Of a stretch of DNA of 40,901 nucleotides, positions 15,345-23,493 are shown piece after piece. Position 1 is the stretch's first letter. Each line of letters begins with the position of its first letter. The stretch covers positions 1 through 40,901 of the forward strand of contig JACPJS010000005.1 of NCBI GenBank assembly GCA_016187405.1. Direction: 5' to 3'. The position numbers and the translations under genes are program-made. A model generated the notes under the pieces. It made no database searches. It saw nothing but the letters and a program-made list of their open reading frames with translations, and was not told the origin of the DNA. This DNA is from Candidatus Aenigmatarchaeota archaeon (GTDB lineage: Archaea > Aenigmatarchaeota > Aenigmatarchaeia > CG10238-14 > SCSR01).

Positions 15345-16568
15345 ATAAGGTCGGTTGTATTTAACGAAGAAGAAAAACTGAGGATAAAGAAAATTCTGAA
15401 AGAGCTAGAGGCTATACGAGGGAGGCACACTGAACTTGTTTCTGTTTATGTTCCTGCCGGATATAATCTGTTTGAGATAATCAGCCAGCTCTCGAATGAA
15501 AAGTCCACTGCTGTGAACATCAAATCCAAAAGCACCAGGAACAATGTCGTTGATGCACTGGAGAAGATTGTACAACACTTGAAGATATTCAAGAAGACTC
15601 CTGTGAACGGTTTGATTGTTTTTTGTGGGAATGTTTCACAAGACGAGGGTAATCCTGACTTGAAAATATGGAGTTTCGAACCTCCTGAGAAAATGAACTC
15701 AAAGATTTATTGGTGCGACCAGGTTTTCGTCCTGGACCCGTTGAAGGAGATGGTAGCAGAGAAAGAAGTGTATGGATTGCTTGTCATGGATGCGAGTGAA
15801 GCTGATATCGCGTTGTTGAATGGAAAGAAAATTATACAATTGAAACATCTCGATTCGCTTGTTGCTGGCAAGGCTATCAAGGGAGGAATGTCACAGAGAC
15901 GTTATGATAGAATCCGTGAAGAGGCTCTTAATGATTACTTTAAGGAAGTCGGGGAGATTGCATCCGAGGCATTCTTGAAACAGAAGGAACTGAAAGGAAT
16001 TTTAATAGGCGGGCCTGGACCGATAAAAGATCAGTTTGTCAAAGAAGAACATCTGAATTATCAGTTGCTTTCAAAGATTCTAGGGGAGAAGGATATTGGA
16101 TATACGGGTGACCAAGGACTGGAAGAACTGGTGCAGAAATCGGAGGATTTGTTGAAGGAAGCTGCAGTAATGAAGGAAAGGAAACTGATACAAAAATTCT
16201 TTACAGAGATACAGAAAAACGGAAATGTTGTTTATGGATATACGCAAACAATCGAGGCAATGAACATCGGCGCCATTGAGACGTTGTTGATATCCGAAAC
16301 TTTCGATTGGGTAAGGGTAAAATTGAAATGTGATAACACGCATGAGACTGAAAAGGATTTGCCTCAAGATGACATAGACAGACAGGTTTGCGATGTTTGT
16401 GGACAATTGTTGAAGGTTGAAAATAAAGATGACCTTGGAGAGTTGTTATCTGAAAAAGCTAAAACTTACGGAAGTACTGTTGAAATCATTTCTAAAGATA
16501 CGCAAGAGGGAATGCAATTCGGAAAACTTGCTGGTATCGGCGGATTCTTGAGATACAAGATTCAGTAA
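15345..16568 (+). CDS. prf1: Peptide chain release factor aRF1 with GGM instead of GGQ
   Basis: Class I release factor of the archaeal/eukaryotic type. The stop-decoding domain has NIKS (VNIKSKSTRNNV) and YWCDQVF (the YxCxxxF element). The middle domain reads AIKGGMSQRRYDRIREEA where the family has GGQSxRRF. The C-domain has LKGILIGGPGPIKDQF and a late CDVCG. In the nucleotides the motif is GGA GGA ATG (15882-15890). The track start (GTG, 15513) would cut into NIKS and cannot be right: the reading frame continues upstream as VVFNEEEKLRIKKILKELEAIRGRHTELVSVYVPAGYNL. No ATG, GTG or TTG is in frame before the TAG at 15333. ATA at 15345 or ATT at 15339 are the only near-cognates, and a missing base near the TTG at 15355 is the alternative. 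From 15345 the length is 407, normal for aRF1. Confidence 0.88.
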   Translation: MRSVVFNEEEKLRIKKILKELEAIRGRHTELVSVYVPAGYNLFEIISQLSNEKSTAVNIKSKSTRNNVVDALEKIVQHLKIFKKTPVNGLIVFCGNVSQDEGNPDLKIWSFEPPEKMNSKIYWCDQVFVLDPLKEMVAEKEVYGLLVMDASEADIALLNGKKIIQLKHLDSLVAGKAIKGGMSQRRYDRIREEALNDYFKEVGEIASEAFLKQKELKGILIGGPGPIKDQFVKEEHLNYQLLSKILGEKDIGYTGDQGLEELVQKSEDLLKEAAVMKERKLIQKFFTEIQKNGNVVYGYTQTIEAMNIGAIETLLISETFDWVRVKLKCDNTHETEKDLPQDDIDRQVCDVCGQLLKVENKDDLGELLSEKAKTYGSTVEIISKDTQEGMQFGKLAGIGGFLRYKIQ

Positions 16569-16569
16569 A

Positions 16570-17337
16570 TCACAAATCTAAATTGAAAAACCTTATCGCA
16601 TTACTTCCGCATTTATTCCAGACTTGTTCGAATGTTAATTTCTTTTCTTCAGATATTTTTCCACAAGGAATTTTTATATTCACAGGCGTTCCACGTACTC
16701 CATCACCGAACCACGGAGAATCTGTCTCCAATAAAATATTTTCAATCGGCATGTCACGAACTACTTTCTTGTGATTCTTACTCTTAGCAATTATAGGACC
16801 TACTGTTATTGAATATTTATTTTCAATCACGCGTGGAATCAAGTCTTTGAATCCCCACATGTGGAGTAAAACATTCTTTGCATCTTCCTGTTCTAAGATT
16901 TTCAAAACATCTTCACCAGCATCACGCGTATGAATAACCAGTGGGAGTTTCAGTTCCTTTGATAGTTCAATGTGCTGAATGAAAAGTTCCTTCTGTTTTT
17001 CTCTCCATTCTTCCTCTCTCACCCAGAAATAATCAAGTCCAGTCTCACCTATAGCAACCAGATTTTTTTTATTTTCTCTTAATCGTTCAAGATGTTCATC
17101 GATTTGCCTTGGAGTTATCTCCTTGACGAACTCTGGATGTATGGATGCAGATAGGAAAACATAATTCTTGAATTGCTTGGTGATTTCAAGAGCACGATTC
17201 CATTCTCCGATATCGCAACATGTAGTTACAACAGCTTTGATTCCTTCGTCATTGCAATTCTGTATAACCTGATCTAAATCTTTCAGGTAATCTTTCTGTT
17301 CCAAATGGCAATGAGCATCAATCATCCAATCAACCAA
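16570..17337 (-). CDS. TatD family metal-dependent hydrolase/DNase
   Basis: An amidohydrolase-fold TatD protein of 255 residues. The motifs are IDAHCHLE (HxH), SASIHPEF (the family GxHP position), AIGETGLDY (metal-bridging Glu), PLVIHTRDA (His), LLHMWGF (His) and LLETDSPWF (the final Asp). Relatives are 3'-5' DNases or D-aminoacyl-type hydrolases acting in the cytosol. The second Met (MIDAHCHL, 17325) is an equally good start. The upstream VTT-like gene ends 8 bp inside this one, so the two form an operon. Confidence 0.93.
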   Translation of the reverse strand: MVDWMIDAHCHLEQKDYLKDLDQVIQNCNDEGIKAVVTTCCDIGEWNRALEITKQFKNYVFLSASIHPEFVKEITPRQIDEHLERLRENKKNLVAIGETGLDYFWVREEEWREKQKELFIQHIELSKELKLPLVIHTRDAGEDVLKILEQEDAKNVLLHMWGFKDLIPRVIENKYSITVGPIIAKSKNHKKVVRDMPIENILLETDSPWFGDGVRGTPVNIKIPCGKISEEKKLTFEQVWNKCGSNAIRFFNLDL

Positions 17338-17989
17338 AAAGTTTAACTGAATATCCTATCATCAGAATACCTGTAAAATTAAGTGTGTATGATACGAATA
17401 GGAAATTTTTGGTTGGAAATTTAATTGCGCCAAACAATGCTATACCTATCTCATCAGGTAAAGGAGATGCGATTATGAAACCTGCTATGACAGGGATTAT
17501 AGAATGCCATATCTTGCTTTTAGAAACATCACGCCATAAATTTACAATGAATCGCTGTTCCGGTTTGAAAAGACTTAAGATAGGACTGTTGATGTTTTCT
17601 ATTTCTCTTGATAACAATTTTATTTCCTTCAAAAGTTTGCTTCTGACAAATTTGAATATAAGATAATCACTTATGACTGCACCGAATGCGCCTATGAAAG
17701 CAACATAGAAAGGATTCAAGTCCTTTGAAAGATTAAACAGGAATGCTGTAGCAATGGGTGTCGTTATACCATATGTGAATAACAATCCTCCAAAAAAGGA
17801 CGCTGGGTATCCCAAATATCCCAACTGATTTATGAATTGAAGTATTGAATCGGTGGATAGGATAAAATAAGCTGCTACGAAACTTGCAGTCAGTAAAATA
17901 AGATTATGATATTTAAATTCAAACTTTTCTATAGTTTTCAAAGTTTTCGTTGCGTTATTTTCAGTGTGTCTAAAAAATCTCTTTTTCAT
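17330..17989 (-). CDS. VTT/DedA-like small membrane protein
   Basis: A 219-residue membrane protein with four or five hydrophobic segments. The GGLLFTYGITTPIATAFLF ... FIGAFGAVISDYLIF block and the later ASPLPDEIGIALFGA block resemble the two re-entrant parts of the VTT (SNARE-associated/DedA) fold, in a divergent archaeal form. DedA proteins are implicated in lipid scrambling or flipping. That role is only inferred here. It overlaps tatD by 8 bp and follows S8e at 25 bp in the same direction. Confidence 0.65.
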   Translation of the reverse strand: MKKRFFRHTENNATKTLKTIEKFEFKYHNLILLTASFVAAYFILSTDSILQFINQLGYLGYPASFFGGLLFTYGITTPIATAFLFNLSKDLNPFYVAFIGAFGAVISDYLIFKFVRSKLLKEIKLLSREIENINSPILSLFKPEQRFIVNLWRDVSKSKIWHSIIPVIAGFIIASPLPDEIGIALFGAIKFPTKNFLFVSYTLNFTGILMIGYSVKLFG

Positions 17990-18014
17990 TAAAATTGATT
18001 TGATTTAGTAGAAT

Positions 18015-18395
18015 TTATTCTATTTTGATTGCGTTAGCCACGCCATCTTGTCCAGGACGTGAAACAATCCTTGCTCTACCTGCCTCTGTATTAACAATAG
18101 CACCTTTTGTTATGACCTTTCTTCTTGCCAAATCAGGATTTGCAAAATTCGATATTACATCAATTATCTTCACTTTTATAGTCTTGTGAGTCTTCGTATC
18201 TGTCAGATTAACAAATGACAAAGAATGCAATCTTACTTTCTTTCCGCCACCTTTAGTAGACATTATGATTCTTTTTTCCTCGCCTATCTTCGAATATGTA
18301 GGATATCCGCCAAGCTCGTATCTTCTTTTCTTTCTGGCTAGATTTATCTTTCCGCCTGTGTTCTTTCTTCCTGATTCACCGTGCCATGTTGCCAT
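18015..18395 (-). CDS. rps8e: 30S ribosomal protein S8e
   Basis: 126 residues. The full S8e pattern is present: the basic start WHGESGRKNTGGKINLARKKRRYELGGYPTYSKIG, the middle KVRLHSLSFVNLTDTKTHKTIKVKI, and the end NPDLARRKVITKGAIVNTEAGRARIVSRPGQDGVANAIKIE. The protein is found only in archaeal and eukaryotic small subunits. It is located outside the main ribosomal cluster, followed by the VTT-like gene. The ATG lies about 20 bp from AT-rich promoter sequence shared with the divergent kinase gene. Confidence 0.97.
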   Translation of the reverse strand: MATWHGESGRKNTGGKINLARKKRRYELGGYPTYSKIGEEKRIIMSTKGGGKKVRLHSLSFVNLTDTKTHKTIKVKIIDVISNFANPDLARRKVITKGAIVNTEAGRARIVSRPGQDGVANAIKIE

Positions 18396-18448
18396 AACAA
18401 TCTAATGATGATTGTGGGTTTATAAATGTTAACAGTATCTATCGTTTT

Positions 18449-18934
18449 ATGAATTATGCAGGAATTGTTTTGTCTGGTCTACCTGCTTCAGGTAAATCTT
18501 CTCTTGCAAGAGAACTGTCTAGAGTTTGTGGCTGGCAGATTTATTCTATAGGAGATGAATTAAAGAGTAGATGGTTACTTGGTAATAATGGGGCTTCCTT
18601 TGAAGATTATGTGACACATTTACCATCGGCAGCTTTCCTACCAGTTATTGAAACTGCAAGAAGAAACTTAGAGACAGGAAATGCTGTAATAGATGCAAGA
18701 TACACGCCTCCTTATGATGATCTTAATCCGTTTAAGATTTTTGTTGCTGCTAGTTTGGATTTAAGGATAAGAAGAGCCTTGAAAAGGTACGAAGGTAAGT
18801 CATTTGAAGAAGTTAGGGCAATTCTTGAAAGATTGGAGGAATTTGAGTTAAGAATGGGTAGAACTCTATTTGGACAAGATTATGATTATAGAGATCCGTC
18901 ACATTATAATTTAGTTATTAACTCTGAAATTTAA
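18449..18934 (+). CDS. P-loop nucleotide kinase (cytidylate/adenylate kinase-like)
   Basis: A 161-residue small kinase with Walker A GLPASGKSSLARELS at the N-terminus, a following SIGDELKSR segment typical of CMP/AMP kinases, and an Arg-rich lid region (LDLRIRRALKRYEGKSFEEV). The D-YDYRDPSHYNLVINS end matches the terminal strand of cytidylate kinase-like proteins (Asp followed by 'Y-L-I-T/S'). The likely reaction is phosphoryl transfer to a nucleoside monophosphate. Substrate is uncertain. The gene is visibly more AT-rich at third positions than its neighbours, and it is divergent from S8e. Confidence 0.75.
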   Translation: MNYAGIVLSGLPASGKSSLARELSRVCGWQIYSIGDELKSRWLLGNNGASFEDYVTHLPSAAFLPVIETARRNLETGNAVIDARYTPPYDDLNPFKIFVAASLDLRIRRALKRYEGKSFEEVRAILERLEEFELRMGRTLFGQDYDYRDPSHYNLVINSEI

Positions 18935-19042
18935 ACTGTTGCAGAAGAAGTTTCTGTTGTAACTGATTTGATTGTTTAATGATAACGATAAAAAAAACAA
19001 AACGCTTTTATATTTGTAGTACATAATAAGGAACAGAATTAA

Positions 19043-19261
19043 ATGACAGATAGGCCAATTGATGTTTTAGACAAGGCAAAAGGAAAAAGAGTGATAATCA
19101 AGTTGAAGAACGGTGAAGAAATCACTGGAATTCTAAAAGCACTTGACCTTCATTTGAATCTTTGGTTGGACGAAGCAGAAGTCACGAAGAATGAAACGAA
19201 AATAAGATTGGGGAGTGTTCTAGTTCGCGGTGACACGATAGTCTATGCAAGCCCAGTATAA
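19043..19261 (+). CDS. LSm (Sm-like archaeal) RNA-binding protein
   Basis: 72 residues forming one Sm domain. Sm1 is GKRVIIKLKNGEEITGILKALDLHLNLWLDEAE, with the D-H-N pattern of the RNA-binding loop. Sm2 is LGSVLVRGDTIVYASP (RG-D). It would form a hexa- or heptameric ring binding U-rich RNA. In many archaea the gene is followed by L37e. Here the next gene is an antisense orphan. A good TATA (CTTTTATATTTG) lies about 35 bp upstream. Confidence 0.95.
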   Translation: MTDRPIDVLDKAKGKRVIIKLKNGEEITGILKALDLHLNLWLDEAEVTKNETKIRLGSVLVRGDTIVYASPV

Positions 19262-19313
19262 GTTTGGATTATTTAATTGAAATTTTAATGAAAAGAATTC
19301 ACTAGAGTCAGAC

Positions 19314-19742
19314 CTAGAGTTCTACAACATAAGGAGTTATCGAGTAGAAAGAAGTACGATCCATGCGACTTAATCTGGTGTAAAGTTCGCTAGCTATTTC
19401 TGAGTTAACAACGGAACCGTGTATAATTCCGACTCCCGAATGCTCGGGTGACATCGTTGCAACAACATACACGACTGGACCATTCGATACATGATCTGCG
19501 GAGTTAAGATCGCCGAATAATCGAACGCTTTCGGAATGATAATTTGCCGATATAACAGCATCACCTGAACTAGTCTCTACTATTTTTTTGTCCCTGTCTC
19601 TACGATTTTTGTTGCGGTCTTCTGCACATCTTTTGACATGCTCTTCATCAAGACCTAGCGTCATTATGTCTCTTCGATTGTCCATTTCCCTAATTAAGGC
19701 ATACAAATGCCCATTCCATTCTAAAGTCCACCTGTCAGTCAT
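19314..19742 (-). CDS. Orphan protein, unknown function
   Basis: About 142 residues from ATG 19742 (MTDRWTLEWNGHLY). The track start at 19778 would add a hydrophobic stretch that looks like promoter DNA (aaattttaaataga). The protein is soluble, Arg/Asp/Ser-rich and Lys-poor compared with neighbouring core genes. Its C-terminal half (VVYVVATMSPEHSGVGIIHGSVVNSEIASELYTRLSR) looks like an alpha/beta domain. No motif recognised. It sits antisense between LSm and SepF. Confidence 0.6.
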   Translation of the reverse strand: MTDRWTLEWNGHLYALIREMDNRRDIMTLGLDEEHVKRCAEDRNKNRRDRDKKIVETSSGDAVISANYHSESVRLFGDLNSADHVSNGPVVYVVATMSPEHSGVGIIHGSVVNSEIASELYTRLSRMDRTSFYSITPYVVEL

Positions 19743-19853
19743 AATCAACAGTTGAATAGTAAATTTTAAATAGACCAATGGAATTTTTGTTTACAGTAGT
19801 CCTGTTTAAGCTTATAAGTTTACGGTCCTATAATTATTTTATACGGTGTACTA

Positions 19854-20216
19854 ATGGGAATTTTTGATATATTCAAAGGCTCAGGTTCAAAAGAAAAAGT
19901 GAGTGGAGATTCTGTAGAATTTCCTGAAGATTCAGAACCAAGAGAGCAATTGACAGTAAGAATTGAAAGCATTGGTGGATTGCAGGATGTTGAAAAGGCT
20001 GCAATGTTATTGAGAAAGGGTACAGTTCTTTTATTGAAGATAAAGGACATACAAAGAAGAGATATCGGTTTGGCTCAGACTGCGTTGCAGAAATTGAAGA
20101 GATTGAGCACACAGTTCAATTGGGATCTTGTCGCATTGCCAGAAGGATATTTGATAATGACTCCAAACTTTGCAAAGATTGAGAGACCAGAGTCATCAAC
20201 ACCATCAGTAGAGTAA
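19854..20216 (+). CDS. sepF: SepF-like cell division protein
   Basis: 120 residues. A short amphipathic membrane-targeting start (MGIFDIFKG), a variable linker (to about residue 45) and the SepF core: VRIESIGGLQDVEKAAMLLRKGTVLLLKIKDIQRRDIGLAQTALQKLKRLSTQFNWDLVALPEGYLIMTPNFAKI. In archaea SepF tethers FtsZ to the membrane. The length and closing TP-FAKI pattern are typical. A TATA (TTATTTTATACGG) lies close upstream of the ATG. Confidence 0.88.
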   Translation: MGIFDIFKGSGSKEKVSGDSVEFPEDSEPREQLTVRIESIGGLQDVEKAAMLLRKGTVLLLKIKDIQRRDIGLAQTALQKLKRLSTQFNWDLVALPEGYLIMTPNFAKIERPESSTPSVE

Positions 20217-20235
20217 ATGTAAAATATTTTCTATA

Positions 20236-20613
20236 CTAGATTTTAAAACGTGGCGCATATCTTTGATCAGTTAAAACTCTTCTCGGATCTTCTGATCTAA
20301 GTATCCTTAAACCCAAATCAAGTATTTGATATGCATTATCAGATAAACCAAAATTTATTCTTTCAGTATCTAAATCATGATTATAAGGTAGGCTAAATCC
20401 TTCTTTTTCAGATATTTGTAATTTTTCAAAGATGTCTAGAATTCTTCTATTCCTAGAAGTTACATCCATAATTGCCCTTACACCGTCGTCACTGGTGAGA
20501 GATTCTCTGTATCTTAATAAAACATCTGATAATTCTTTTGCAACAAAAAGATATGGATTCAATGCTACATATTTAGAAACATCTTCTTCAAGGGGAATGT
20601 ATCTAGCTGCCAT
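20236..20613 (-). CDS. Orphan protein, unknown function
   Basis: 125 residues, predicted mostly helical and soluble (PLEEDVSKYVALNPYLFVAKELSDVLLRYRESL ...). It is rich in Arg, Asp and Leu, with few Lys. No motif recognised. It has a private promoter: the same 17-mer CTAATTTAAATCTTTAA found before the orphan at 4853 lies here with TTTAAATC about 26 bp from the ATG. It converges on sepF. Confidence 0.6.
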   Translation of the reverse strand: MAARYIPLEEDVSKYVALNPYLFVAKELSDVLLRYRESLTSDDGVRAIMDVTSRNRRILDIFEKLQISEKEGFSLPYNHDLDTERINFGLSDNAYQILDLGLRILRSEDPRRVLTDQRYAPRFKI

Positions 20614-20629
20614 AAGTTAAATCAATTCT

Positions 20630-20646
20630 TTAAAGATTTAAATTAG
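20630..20646 (-). promoter_or_regulatory. TATA-box promoter element, 17-mer shared with 4871-4887
   Basis: An exact copy of the 17-mer upstream of the orphan at 4853, at almost the same distance (16 bp versus 17 bp) from its start codon. The core TTTAAATC is about 26 bp before ATG 20613. Confidence 0.6.
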
Positions 20647-20704
20647 GTTTCAAACGGTCTTTGATTTCTTCTTGGGATAAATAGATATCATTTCAACTTA
20701 TTTT

Positions 20705-21865
20705 ATGTCATTAAGATATTCAGATTTTGTCGATTATGATAAACTAGATCCTGTAAAAAGAATGGCATTGGAAATGTTTGAACCAACGTTAGTTTATCCT
20801 GAAAGATTAGGAATAAGAGTTGTGTCAAGTACTTTAGGTAAAACTGCTATGGGATTTGATTTCCGTGGAGTTGTGGATACTGATTTTATTTTAACCAGTA
20901 ATGTGGAAGGTCTGGGAACCAAAAATAAAATCGCTGATGAAATGTATGCAACCGTACTTGCTGAGAAAAGGAAAATTGCTGATGCAATGGGTGAGAAAAG
21001 ATTATATAGAGGATTAGGACAGGATACAGTTGCAATGTCTGTTAATGATCAACTTGCGATAGGTGCAGATGTTTTTTCTTATAATGATATTATTTCATGT
21101 GGAAACTCTTCTTGGTTTTCAACGGATATGGAAAGAGTTAGTGAATTATTGCAAGGATATAGAGACGCTGCTGATGCAGGACAATTTGCTATACCACAAG
21201 GTGAAACATCAGAATTAAGAGATGTTGTATTTCCTGATACACTTCATTTGGCTGGTTCTTCGATTGGATTGATTAGGCCACCAAGTAGACATGTTACAGG
21301 AGACAGGATACAAATTGGTGATATAATTTATGGATTGGAGAGCAGTGGTATGCATGCAAACGGAATTGCAAAAGCGAGAAGAATCACAGAAAAATTGAAA
21401 AATGGTTACTTCACTGAATTAGGAAAAAACAAAACAGTAGGTGAGGCTTTGCTTGCTACCACAACATTGTATTCAAGAGCTGTAATGGCAATGTTGGATG
21501 CAGGTGTGGATATTCATTATTTGCAACCTATTACTGGACATGGGTGGGAAAAAATTGCACGACCGAGAAAACAATTCACATACGTTATTGAAAGGTTACC
21601 TCCTGTTCCATCACTATTTCGAGCTTTGATCGAATGGGGTTCTAAAAATGGATTTGATATGTCTGATAAGGAAAATTACTTCACATGGAACATGGGAATT
21701 GGATATGTTATAATAGCTCCCGAAAGTACACGTGAAGCTGTTTTGACTACTGCAAGAGACAAATGCGGAATAAGTACACACATACTTGGTTATGTTGCTG
21801 AAGGTGACAGGCAAGTTTTAATGCCATTTAGTGAAAACGGAAAACAAGTTGCATATACACCTTAG
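20705..21865 (+). CDS. purM: PurM-like phosphoribosylformylglycinamidine cyclo-ligase
   Basis: 386 residues with the AIR synthetase fold. The substrate/ATP motif NVEGLGTKNKIA stands for the usual DGVGTK. GLGQDTVAMSVNDQLAIGADVFSYNDII carries the metal-binding Asp cluster. GLESSGMHANGIAKARRI and QPITGHGWEKIARP are diagnostic of PurM, and YFTWNMGIGYVIIAP closes the C-domain. It would form AIR in purine synthesis. No other pur gene is in the window, and the EGLGTK change leaves room for a PurM paralogue with another substrate. The gene is AT-rich at third positions. It overlaps nurA tail to tail by 4 bp. Confidence 0.8.
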   Translation: MSLRYSDFVDYDKLDPVKRMALEMFEPTLVYPERLGIRVVSSTLGKTAMGFDFRGVVDTDFILTSNVEGLGTKNKIADEMYATVLAEKRKIADAMGEKRLYRGLGQDTVAMSVNDQLAIGADVFSYNDIISCGNSSWFSTDMERVSELLQGYRDAADAGQFAIPQGETSELRDVVFPDTLHLAGSSIGLIRPPSRHVTGDRIQIGDIIYGLESSGMHANGIAKARRITEKLKNGYFTELGKNKTVGEALLATTTLYSRAVMAMLDAGVDIHYLQPITGHGWEKIARPRKQFTYVIERLPPVPSLFRALIEWGSKNGFDMSDKENYFTWNMGIGYVIIAPESTREAVLTTARDKCGISTHILGYVAEGDRQVLMPFSENGKQVAYTP

Positions 21866-22962
21866 AATGGTCTTTGGTTTCTTCTCTGTTCAGATAATCC
21901 TGGAATATTTCCTGTCTTGTTCAAAATATCCTGATAAACCATTTCAAGTTCGTTCTCTTCAAGTTTCGCCCTCTGATCAGCTTCTATTATGACAGAAGGC
22001 ATTCCATATCCTTCATGCCCGACCATCTTCAACGTTATAGAAGAAATGAAATTCGCTTTGTCGATAACACCTTTGTCACCGAGAAAATCTATCCTGACAG
22101 GCCTGTCGAATTCTGCAGTCTTCAGATAGAATGTAAAGATTTTATTATCGCCGAATTCTTTCAATATAGGATGTTGTGCAGCTTGAGCCGAATATGGAAA
22201 CACAAGACTTCGTTCATTCTTCTGCAGTGCGTATGAAAGCAGATTAGAATCTTTTGTCCGTGTCAGAACTATTTTCATCTCCGGAGGAAATTTCGGATTG
22301 TTGTGTATGAAAAGAAAGTTGTTCAATATATCACAAAATCTCAGACCTCTACTGTCTTCTATCACACCAGCCAACACGGTCTTCTTTTTCTTGACAGTGT
22401 CAAACAATTTGCTGTAAGTTTCTATCATTCTTTTGTAGTTTTCACTGAGCAGTGTCCCTTTCTCTGGGATGAACGTGTAATGAGGTATGACAGAACCGTG
22501 CATGAATAAAATATCCGGCTCGAATTTCTCTATCGTTTCAATCGCAGTCTGGACTTCCTTTATCTGACGTTCGATGTTTGAGTTGACTTCGAATTCAATG
22601 TCATTGAAAGGATCCATTATGATTCTAGGTTCTGGAGTTGGCATCGAATCAGGATAGTATTCTGTATTAGCGAGTTTACTATCTTCATAAGAAAAAACGA
22701 CACCACATGCCTTCAATAGCATCAAGTCTATCCCATGGAATGATTTCTTCAATAGTCCGCCATCAACACCAGCAACTTTGAAATTAGAAGGTCCGTCTTC
22801 AGTAATCGGGATTATCAGTTTGTTCTCAAGGATTTCATCTGTCAATTCCAAGTCTGTCAATGAGTTTGTTTCCCGCAAGAATGTACCTAAATTCTTCCTT
22901 TGAGTCTCCATCTGACCGATGATTTTCGCGAGATTTTCAGTTATCTCAATGAGTTCTTTCAC
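21862..22962 (-). CDS. nurA: NurA-type 5'-3' nuclease
   Basis: A 366-residue NurA-domain protein. AGVDGGLLKKSFHG contains the first catalytic Asp. LAGVIEDSRGLRFCDIL is the middle conserved acidic block, and the terminal PSVIIEADQRAKLEENELEMVYQDIL completes the RNase H-like site. NurA works with the HerA ATPase in DNA end resection for recombination repair. No herA is seen within the window, although the two are adjacent in many archaea. The N-terminal 60 residues look coiled. Confidence 0.88.
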   Translation of the reverse strand: MKELIEITENLAKIIGQMETQRKNLGTFLRETNSLTDLELTDEILENKLIIPITEDGPSNFKVAGVDGGLLKKSFHGIDLMLLKACGVVFSYEDSKLANTEYYPDSMPTPEPRIIMDPFNDIEFEVNSNIERQIKEVQTAIETIEKFEPDILFMHGSVIPHYTFIPEKGTLLSENYKRMIETYSKLFDTVKKKKTVLAGVIEDSRGLRFCDILNNFLFIHNNPKFPPEMKIVLTRTKDSNLLSYALQKNERSLVFPYSAQAAQHPILKEFGDNKIFTFYLKTAEFDRPVRIDFLGDKGVIDKANFISSITLKMVGHEGYGMPSVIIEADQRAKLEENELEMVYQDILNKTGNIPGLSEQRRNQRPF

Positions 22963-23000
22963 AAGAAATATATGACTCTTAATTATTTTATATTCAAACT

Positions 23001-23426
23001 TTATCCTACAGTTCTAATTATTCTTGGTGTACCCTTATCTGTCGGATTTCTGGGTACTGATGTTATGCAATATCTACCGACTACATTCCCAGATTCATCG
23101 GATGTATAAGAAATGCCTAAAGAAAATACGTGATCTCTCGTGTAAGCATTAAAGGCATCATCACCACGATCAATTCCACCAAGGTAACAATATCTTTGAA
23201 GTAGAGGATGTCCATTAAAATCTCGTCCATTTAAAAGAAGTGTTTTTCTCCCCACATAGCTAACAACAGCCGATTCTATATCGCTCCATGTCAAACCCTG
23301 AGCGTGCAATGCTTCATCCAATTGGTCGTATATTTTCTGCAAATTTGTTGATGCTTCCCATGTAATATTCCGAGCCCGTCGAGTCAATGACTGGGATAAA
23401 CCTTCGGCTGGTACGACTAAAGTCAT
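23001..23426 (-). CDS. Small protein, possibly distant RidA/YjgF-like
   Basis: 141 residues. The segment NLQKIYDQLDEALHAQGLTWSDIESAVVSYVG resembles the helix-strand region of RidA proteins (N-x-L-x-x-A-G-x-x-x-D-I). No conserved Arg/Glu site is clear and the rest diverges (CITSVPRNPTDKGTPRII). It is treated as an unknown with a weak hint. A TATA-like element (TCTTTTGTC/atttaa) lies upstream towards metG, from which it is divergent. Confidence 0.55.
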   Translation of the reverse strand: MTLVVPAEGLSQSLTRRARNITWEASTNLQKIYDQLDEALHAQGLTWSDIESAVVSYVGRKTLLLNGRDFNGHPLLQRYCYLGGIDRGDDAFNAYTRDHVFSLGISYTSDESGNVVGRYCITSVPRNPTDKGTPRIIRTVG

Positions 23427-23493
23427 ATTATAGAGTTGCGAGACAAAAGATTTAAGAGCGTTATTTTTAAACTATATCTCAAATCTAATTAGG

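Noticed and set aside
15513-16568. Using GTG 15513 as the aRF1 start
   Set aside because: It would remove the conserved first 56 residues and begin one codon before NIKS, although the upstream frame clearly encodes family sequence.
18935-19000. Short tail after the kinase stop that reads TVAEEVSVVTDLIV in another frame
   Set aside because: Only 14 codons, no start and no recognisable family; probably chance.
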